Source of the DNA: Conoideocrella luteorostrata
Lineage: Eukaryota; Ascomycota; Sordariomycetes; Hypocreales; Clavicipitaceae
Length of the DNA: 27,500 bases
NCBI GenBank assembly: GCA_032433595.1
Contig: JASWJB010000350.1
Location: forward strand, 1-27,500
Reading direction: 5' to 3'
A model generated the notes under the pieces. The model was not told where the DNA came from, searched no databases, and was given only the letters and a program-made list of their open reading frames with translations. Shown here in pieces: positions 21,154 to 27,500 of this stretch. Both the position numbers and the translations under genes were made by a program. Position 1 is the stretch's first letter. Every line of letters starts with the position of its first letter.

Positions 21154-22065
21154 AGCGGTTGGGTGGAAGGGGGTAGTTGTGAGATTGTTCAGTATGTTGC
21201 AACGGGTTGTGTGGCAGGATGGTTGGTGTATATAATCTGGTTCTGGTTTGGAGCCATAAGCTGTGCTCAAGACACGTTTATTTGTGCGTAAGAAGAGGGG
21301 AGGGTAAGGGGGGGTGTGGGTGTTGAACGTGCGAGTGTATTTGTGCAAGAATACATCATATATCGAGCTGGGTCAATGTTCTACGGCAGGGTACAGCTAG
21401 CCCCGAGATAAATACTGCATTGTTACGTATTGAGACGAGTGGATGAGTGACGTAAATCACAAAATTAAAAATAAACGTTCATGCCGTATATGGATAATGG
21501 AGGGTGACTTTGAATGGCAAGGCCGGGCTGGCTGGCTCCTCTACTACTTGTGGCTGGTGCTGTCGAGTGTCGTAAAGGGGGGAGGGGGGTTGCGTTACGC
21601 AGCTACGGTGTAGATGATATACGAGATAGCACTTGTTCCAAATTGCCAGCTTTAGCAGTAACCACCGGAGTCCAGTTGTCTTACAGTTCTTCCATTCATT
21701 TTGTTTAACTTGGTGGCCAAACGTCCGAAACGCCAAATACCATCGCGGATTGCGATCATAATTCCTCGTAATAAGAAAAGCTTTCCCGCCACCTGCCTTC
21801 CCCCCATATTCTACCCTCCAAGTGCATCACGGCGTCGCATCAGATCAGATCCATTCTTCTCCTTTTTTTTTTGTCGTGCCCGGCCATGCGAATCTACATC
21901 AACATCATATCATGCTGCTGGTGGCGGCTTTGCCGTATTACCATTCACTGCTCTACGCAGCATCGCTTCTCGCGATCGTGGCTGTCTTTGCTGGGCATTG
22001 CAAACGCTCCTTGTGCTTTCCCATCAAATACTCCAGGGCAGGCAAGCAAGCAAGCAAGCAAGCGT
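21154..22065. other. Convergent 3' region between MTQ2 and SMD1
   Basis: MTQ2 (+) and SMD1 (−) end toward each other across about 0.9 kb. I see no supportable gene between them. Short open stretches at 21479–21736 and 21822–22069 lack codon bias and motifs. The space should hold both 3' untranslated regions and terminators. Confidence 0.5.
22043..22062. repeat. (CAAG)5 tetramer repeat
   Basis: Five perfect CAAG units lie immediately downstream of the SMD1 stop codon (minus strand), in its 3' untranslated region. It is a simple sequence repeat. Confidence 0.85.
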
Positions 22066-22699
22066 CTAACCCCGACCACGGCCGAATCCACGTCCCCGTC
22101 CACGACCTCGGGGACCTCCTCTGCCACCGCGGCCTCGGGGACCGCCGCCGCCGCCGCCACCCCGCTCGGCTTCCTTGCGAGCCTTGTTCTTGGGCTTTGG
22201 CGCGTCGTCGATTAATAGCGTGTCGAGGGGCAGGGAGTCGGGGAGGATGAAGTATCGGATCGTAGAGCCGCGGATGTTCATGGTGTCGAGGGAGATGGGG
22301 TCTTGTCCCTTGGCTGTCATTTTGACGGTTCGCAGCGCCGTGTTCATTTGCGGCGAGACGGAGGAAATGGAGCCGTGGACGATGGTGCCTTGGAGGTGAA
22401 ACGTTAGCCATCAGTGAAGAGCTGGTTAGGATATTCATTCCCCTGCATAGTCCAGGTCTTAGATGTGTTGTAAAAGAGAATCGGAGAAAAGAAAAGGTAA
22501 GGGCGTTTGGAGGTTGGGAGTTATCATACCATTTTTCAACTCAATGGTCACCGTCTCGTTGGCGCATTTCATCAAGAACCTGCAGTCACGAAAATGTCAG
22601 TCTCTACTTGCTGCGCCATTGAGAAGTCCTGGCAGTGTATTTGAGATTCGATGCACGCTCAGCAGTTGGCGGCCATGTTTCTTACCTGACGAGCTTCAT
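22066..22699 (-). CDS. smd1: Small nuclear ribonucleoprotein Sm D1
   Basis: Three exons on the minus strand encode 128 residues: 22699–22686 (only 14 nt), 22579–22530 and 22388–22066. Introns start GTAAG and GTATGA and end GCAG and CAAG. The protein is one of the seven Sm proteins that ring the U1, U2, U4 and U5 snRNAs in the spliceosome. It begins [20 protein letters not shown], a near-exact Sm D1 start. Sm motif 1 runs through the KNG turn into the [11 protein letters not shown] strand. Sm motif 2 is [20 protein letters not shown]. The tail is a Gly-rich RG repeat ([12 protein letters not shown]), the usual site of symmetric arginine dimethylation. The tiny first exon means a single-exon reading would wrongly begin at an internal Met in exon 3. 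Length is close to the roughly 119 residues of the human protein. Confidence 0.96.
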
Positions 22700-23410
22700 G
22701 TTGGCGGCTCTTTCAGTGCTTCCGTGGATATCAAATCACGAACTCGCTCTCAAGCTGCCTGGTAGTTAGTTAGTCAGTCGCCCTCATAAATTGCAAGGCC
22801 GGAAAAACAGAGCGACCCCAGAGGCTGGAGACTGGGCGCAACACGTGACCCGTTCTGCCTCGACAGTTTGCTGCCCTGCGCACGCACCACCCCCATGTGG
22901 ATGTTCGGGCCAGTCGAGGCCTTATCGATAACTGACGGGGCCGCTGACCAGAGTTACAGCGTGCCGCGTGCCACAAGTCAGGGCGTGCATCTGGGGTGTG
23001 GCGGGCGGTGCTGCCTCTGCATTTGGAGAGGGTCAGGGTCCGTCTCAAATCTGTTCTTGTATTCATTTCTATAATCCGGCCGTGAGTGAGTCAGTCAGCT
23101 ACGAGCTACGGTGACCAGGCCGAGGACGCCTCGTCATGCTGTCTGGCCACTAGACCACAAGCTGGTGGGATAAACAGAACCAAACCGTACGTGCCAGCCG
23201 TCGAGACGAAAACGCAGCTTTGACTTCTTCTACTTAACGCGGTTGCACGGCAAGTTGAAGGCTCTCTCCATCGCTCGACCTACCCCACCAACCACAGCCA
23301 CGGCTTGTCTTTCTTGTTCAACGAGAACAAGACGCAGGCTATCTCCGTTATCACCACCATTTTGAGCTGCGACCCAGTGTCTGCCAGAGTGCTGGAAGTG
23401 CGTGCCCGCT
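22700..23410. promoter_or_regulatory. Shared divergent promoter of SMD1 and CUL3
   Basis: About 0.7 kb separates the SMD1 ATG (−) from the CUL3 ATG (+). I see no gene inside. A palindromic CACGTG (22842–22847), the E-box recognised by bHLH factors, is the only clear regulatory word. Which of the two genes it serves cannot be told. Confidence 0.5.
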
Positions 23411-26400
23411 ATGATTTCTGGACGAGGTGGCGCGGGAGCGCGGGCTGGCCGCATCCGCCCGCCTCGTCGAATTATTCGTGTAAGTTTAACTTGCCAGCTG
23501 TTGTGCGAGGGCATCCGACCTCTTTTTATTTTTAGTCTCATCTTCATTTCTTATTTTTATTTTTGTTTATATTTTTATATTTTTATTTTTATTTTTCACT
23601 TGTGCTTCACTTGCTTCACTTTTGCTTTGGTTTGGTTTCCACTACCTGTGCGATTCACACACAGCCTTGCTTTCTCCGCGTTCACACCACATCCAGTATG
23701 TCCATGCACCAAATCATATGGACGCATTTTGCGGCTGTACGGGAAGAATAGGGATGCCTTCCGTCTGCCGTCTACTGGGGGCTATTGCGAGTAGTTGTTA
23801 CGCTCTCGTGGTCGTCAATCCTCCCCGCCCCCTCACCTCCCTCCTACCAGCTACTCTAATGTGGCTTGAGCGAAAGACATTTGTAGTATGTTCGGGCTAA
23901 CATGAAGTATTCGCAGCCGAATGGCTCTGGAGAAGGAGCCGATTTTGAAGACTGTTGGAACATGCTGAGGGAAGCTTTGCGAGACATTCACAACAAGAGC
24001 TGTGGCCGGCTCTCCTTTGAAGAGCTGTATAGAGCTGCCTATAAAATTGTTCTCAAGAAAAAGGGCGAAGTTCTGTACGAGCGAGTCAAGCAGTTCGAGG
24101 AGCAGTGGTTCGCAGACCATGTTATTCCCAAGATTGAAGTCCTAGTCACCAAAAGCTTGATAAACGTTGGCGTTGACAAAAGTTTGTCGAGCTCTGTGAA
24201 CGAACGACGCCAAACAGGTGAAAAGTTCCTCAAGGGGCTGCGAGACACCTGGGAAGACCACAATATGTCCATGAACATGACCGCAGATATTCTCATGTAT
24301 CTAGACAGAGGCTACACGCAGCAGAGCCCTCACCAGGTGCCGATATTTACAACCACAATAGCTCTTTTTCGTGACCATATACTGCGGTCTTGTCTCAACG
24401 CCAACTCGAATAACTTGGTCATGGATATTCTCATCTCAGTCATGCTGGACCAGATTGACATGGAGCGAGAGGGAGATGTCATCGACAGAAATCTCATACG
24501 CAGCTGCTGCCGTATGCTGAGCTGCCTCCACGAGACTGAGGCTGAGCTTGAAGGGAATAAACTCTATCTCACTGTCTTCGAGCCTCGGTTTTTAAACAAT
24601 AGCAACACATTCTACAGCGCCGAATGCCAGCGACTACTTCGAGAAGCCGATGCCAGCGCGTGGCTGAGACACACGCAGAGACGGCTCAACGAGGAATCCG
24701 ATAGGTGCGAGACGATGATAGAATTGGAAACGTTATCAAAGGTCCACTCGGTGGTAGATCAACAGCTGATCGCCCTGCATCTTTCAGAATTTTTGACCAT
24801 GGAGGGTAGTGGACTGAAGTGGATGATTGATAATGACAAAATCGCCGATCTGTCGATATTATACAAACTGATTTCGAGAGTGGAGAAGGACAAGACGTCG
24901 ATTCGAAATATTCTGCAGAAACGAGTCGTTGAACTAGGTCTAGAGATTGAGAATGTTTTGAGAAACACCGACTTCTCAACTGCCCAGCCTGACGGAGATG
25001 AGCCTGCTGAGGGCGAAAAGGCCAAGGCGCTTAACCCGGCCGCACAGCTAACAGCAGCCGCCATCAAATGGGTCGACGATGTGCTGCGGCTCAAAGACAA
25101 ATTCGACAATCTGTTGACACAGTGCTTTGAGGATGATCTGACCATCCAGACATGTTTGACGAAGAGTTTCTCGGATTTTATCAACCTGTTTTCTCGAAGC
25201 TCCGAGTATGTGTCCTTGTTCATTGACGATAACTTGAAGAGGGGCATCAGAGGCAAGACCGAGGCTGAGGTGGACGCCGTGTTGGAAAAGGCGATAGTTC
25301 TCATTCGATATCTTCTGGACCGAGATTTGTTCCAGACATACTACCAGAGACACCTGGCCCGCAGATTGCTTCATGGCAAATCCGAAAGCCATGATGTGGA
25401 GAAGCAGATCATCTCCCGCATGAAACAAGAATTGGGACAGCAGTTTACCAGCAAGTTCGAAGGCATGTTCCGTGATCTGGTGACATCCTCGGAGCTAACA
25501 ACAACGTATCGAGATCATATTCGCAACGTCAGTGAAGGCGAAAAGGTCATTGATCTAAATGTCAGTGTTTTAACAACCAACTACTGGCCGCACGAAGTTA
25601 TGGGTGGTGGTGGTCGCCAGGCCGCCATAGGCAACGGTTCCCGCGTTACCTGCAACTATCCACCAGATGTTCAACGATTACAGGCTAGCTTTGAGCAATT
25701 CTATCTCACAAACAGAAATGGTCGAAAGCTAACATGGATCGGTTCCACTGGCAGCGCAGACATCAAATGCGTCTTCCCAGTCATCCCCGGCAAGTCAGGC
25801 GCCTTGGCAAAAGAGAGACGATATGAGATCAATGTGCCAACATTTGCCATGGCGATCATGTTACTGTTTAATGACCTTGAAGAAGGCGAGAGTCTGTCAT
25901 TTGAGGAAATCCAGGAGCGGGTAAATGTTTCTACCTCGGACCTCATGAGGGCTTTGACAGCCATCGCGGTGGCACCAAAGTCGCGCGTGCTGAGCAAAGA
26001 CCCCCCCACCAAGGCAGTGAAAGCCGGTGATAAATTTACCTTCAATTCAAGCTTCCAAAGCAAGACGGTGCGCATCAAAGCGCCAATCATCAATGCGGTT
26101 TCAAAGGTCGAGGATACGCAAGAAAGAAAGACCACTGAGGAGAAGAATAACCAGACACGAGCTCACATTGTAGACGCCGCAATTGTGAGAATCATGAAGT
26201 ATGTTTGGTTGACCTTGCAGACTATTTGTTTTTCAAATCCCCTCCCGTGTACTAACTGTTTTATTTAGGTCTCGGAAAGAATCAAGCCACTCACAACTGG
26301 TTAGCGAAGTTCTCTCGCAACTCGTTGGCCGATTCAAGCCTGAAGTGTCTCTCATCAAGAAGCGAATTGAGGATTTAATTGTGCGAGAATACTTGGAACG

Positions 26401-26446
26401 GCCGGATGAAGAGGAGGCGCCCTCAATGTATCGATATGTTGCTTGA
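23411..26446 (+). CDS. cul3: Cullin 3, scaffold of BTB-type ubiquitin ligases
   Basis: Three exons (23411–23479, 23917–26198, 26269–26446) encode 842 residues. Cullin 3 links a BTB substrate adaptor at its N-terminus to the RING protein RBX1 at its C-terminus. Exon 1 encodes an Arg/Gly-rich start, MISGRGGAGARAGRIRPPRR, followed by GTAAGT. Its 437-nt intron contains a T-rich stretch (about 23521–23605) and ends CTAAC…TCGCAG. Cullin repeats follow, beginning DFEDCWNMLREALRDI, FEELYRAAYKIVLKK and FEEQWF. The cullin homology domain contains ARRLLHGKS, LNVSVLTTNYWP, FEQFYL and NVPTFAMAIMLLFND. The end has the neddylation segment AAIVRIMK/SRK (K784), then KKRIEDLIVREYLER and YRYVA, with 58 residues after the lysine (56 in human CUL3). 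The last intron falls inside that lysine codon (AA|G). An ATG at 23902 could be a false start for exon 2, but it lies in the first intron. Confidence 0.95.
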
Positions 26447-27104
26447 AGGATCGCTTGTTTGGCTCTAGATAATTGCGAGAAGTTGAACGTAGAGAGAGTT
26501 GTTGTAGTTGTTGTTGCTGTTGTTGCGGCGACAATGAGGTACTCTTGCATGGGATGAGCATTCTGGATTGCATTGAATGGTCAGGCGGCATGACGGCGGA
26601 TTCTGAGATATTGGGGGAAAGGGCGGGATTAAGATGTATGAGAAAGAACGTGTACAGGGCAAGACATAACACCCTACGGACCTGAAGCTGATCTGATATC
26701 TGCCCGGCTTCTCCGAGATGCCTCTCGAACTGGTCTTGAAAGATGTGAATGAATGTAAAGGGCATCACGGCGCTGGAGCACCCATGCATGGAACTGGTGA
26801 CGCGTCAACCAATTTCAATTCTTATTGTCATTGTATAGAGCCTAAATCAATCAACTCGCACCATCGAAACCAATGGCTGCTCTTCTATCAGTGTACATTC
26901 TCCTTGGAAGTGATCGCGTTGAGAGCACGACTTGGCCTATCGAAAGCCGGACGGACTATGCCGGGGTGGGTCGGCCTCGCCAGAAGCGCAACTCGCCCAG
27001 CAAGCACCGCGGCATCCATCGCGTACCCTCTTCCTACCTTTGCCGTCCATAAACACCAATTCATCTGCAAATACGAGCCCTCCCATTCTCCCCAGTCCGA
27101 CACA
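26447..27104. other. Intergenic: CUL3 3' end and FAHD1-type promoter
   Basis: I see no gene. A GTT-rich trinucleotide run (26498–26524, with one GTA and one GCT unit) lies in the CUL3 3' untranslated region. The frame of the next gene remains open upstream to 26718, but that stretch shows no family resemblance and is most likely leader. Confidence 0.5.
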
Positions 27105-27500
27105 ATGTTCGCCCTCAGACGAACAATGGCCACTATGGCCGCCGCACCGTCTGTCCTCAAACAAGCCGGCAAAGTAGTCTGCATTGGCCGCAACTACGCG
27201 TATGTTTCCCCTCCCCCCCAAAAGAAAAAAATCCCTCTCTTGCTATCTTTTGCGCCAGCACAAAAAGTTTAAAACGCAGTTGATATTTTTCTTCATCATG
27301 TTGTTAAAGACTAATCTTTGATTTATTCTACTGTTCTGCAAAAAAGAGACCACATCGCCGAACTTCAAAATATGAAGCCCAAACAGCCATTCTTCTTCCT
27401 CAAGCCGCCTTCTTCCATCGTCTTGCCCGGCGAGGGGCCCTGCCTGCAGCCCCAGGGCGTGAAGATGCATTTCGAGGTAGAATTGGCGCTTGTGATGGGG
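27105..27500 (+). CDS. Fumarylacetoacetate-hydrolase family enzyme, FAHD1 type (5' part, cut by window end)
   Basis: Exon 1 is 27105–27199 and exon 2 runs from 27347 past the window edge. FAHD1 enzymes are mitochondrial acylpyruvate hydrolases and oxaloacetate decarboxylases. Visible family segments are KVVCIGRNYADHIAEL (joined across the intron), KPKQPFFFLKPPSSI, LPGEGP and HFEVELALVMG. In the family the Glu pair of the EVEL region helps bind Mg2+. The N-terminus MFALRRTMATMAAAPSVLKQ is Arg/Ala/Met-rich without acid residues, fitting a mitochondrial presequence; a second ATG at 27126 would shorten it. The intron is GTATGT with a GACTAAT branch point and an unusual acceptor, GCAAAAAAG, used because it alone keeps the NYADH reading. 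The 3' part, including the rest of the active site, lies outside the window. Confidence 0.9.

Noticed and set aside
20398..21348. 316-codon minus-strand open stretch, Pro/His/Arg-rich
   Set aside because: Antisense shadow of the GC-rich MTQ2 gene.
26718..27104. In-frame upstream extension of the FAHD1-type reading
   Set aside because: Does not resemble the family. A presequence-like start at 27105 explains the N-terminus.
1..27500. CRISPR array, bacterial operon, prophage or intact transposon
   Set aside because: No spaced direct repeats, no ribosome-binding-site-led operons and no transposase motifs were seen. Introns and protein families show a fungal nuclear genome.

Overview
The window looks like nuclear DNA of a filamentous ascomycete. 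Short GT–AG introns (51–114 nt, with CTAAC/CTGAC-type branch points) interrupt compact genes. The proteins have recognisable fungal forms: a TRPY-type vacuolar channel, an NF-YA/HapB CCAAT factor and a fungal-type cullin 3. The codon usage and protein forms suggest Sordariomycetes, probably Hypocreales. That placement is inference, since there is no rRNA or species marker here.

The window has two halves. The left 11.9 kb (about 1–11,929) has no intact gene that I can support. Positions 1370–4102 on the minus strand hold a 2.7-kb decayed, intron-containing gene for a helical, coiled-coil-rich protein. It is broken by frameshifts and stops, and I could not name its family. Next to it is a tRNA-like relic near 4985–5070. 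From about 6.4 to 9.7 kb the spacer is peppered with a 9-base motif (TACTCCGTA / TACGGAGTA) and several short tandem repeats. From about 8.6 kb on it probably becomes the promoter and long leader of the HAP2-type gene.

The right 15.5 kb is an ordinary core-gene block. In order it holds: HAP2/HapB transcription factor (11930–12694, +); ACAD10/11-type small-molecule kinase (14677–15988, +, 3 exons); YVC1/TRPY vacuolar cation channel (16772–19180, +, 4 exons); a small Cys-rich protein with a C-terminal CaaX box (19489–19824, +); MTQ2-type eRF1 glutamine methyltransferase (20311–21153, +); the spliceosomal core protein Sm D1 (22066–22699, −, 3 exons including a 14-nt first exon); cullin 3 (23411–26446, +, 3 exons); and a FAHD1-type fumarylacetoacetate-hydrolase-family enzyme cut off by the window end (27105–27500, +).

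These genes serve separate housekeeping roles (transcription, lipid/acid catabolism, vacuolar Ca2+ release, translation termination, splicing, ubiquitin ligation, mitochondrial oxoacid metabolism). I see no pathway cluster. SMD1 and CUL3 are divergent and share about 0.7 kb of promoter. MTQ2 and SMD1 are convergent. I found no convincing new multi-gene system. The items most worth a second look are the decayed gene, the 9-base motif cluster, the CaaX mini-protein, and two exon structures that isolate functional sites: the YVC1 pore exon, and the CUL3 neddylation lysine codon split by an intron.
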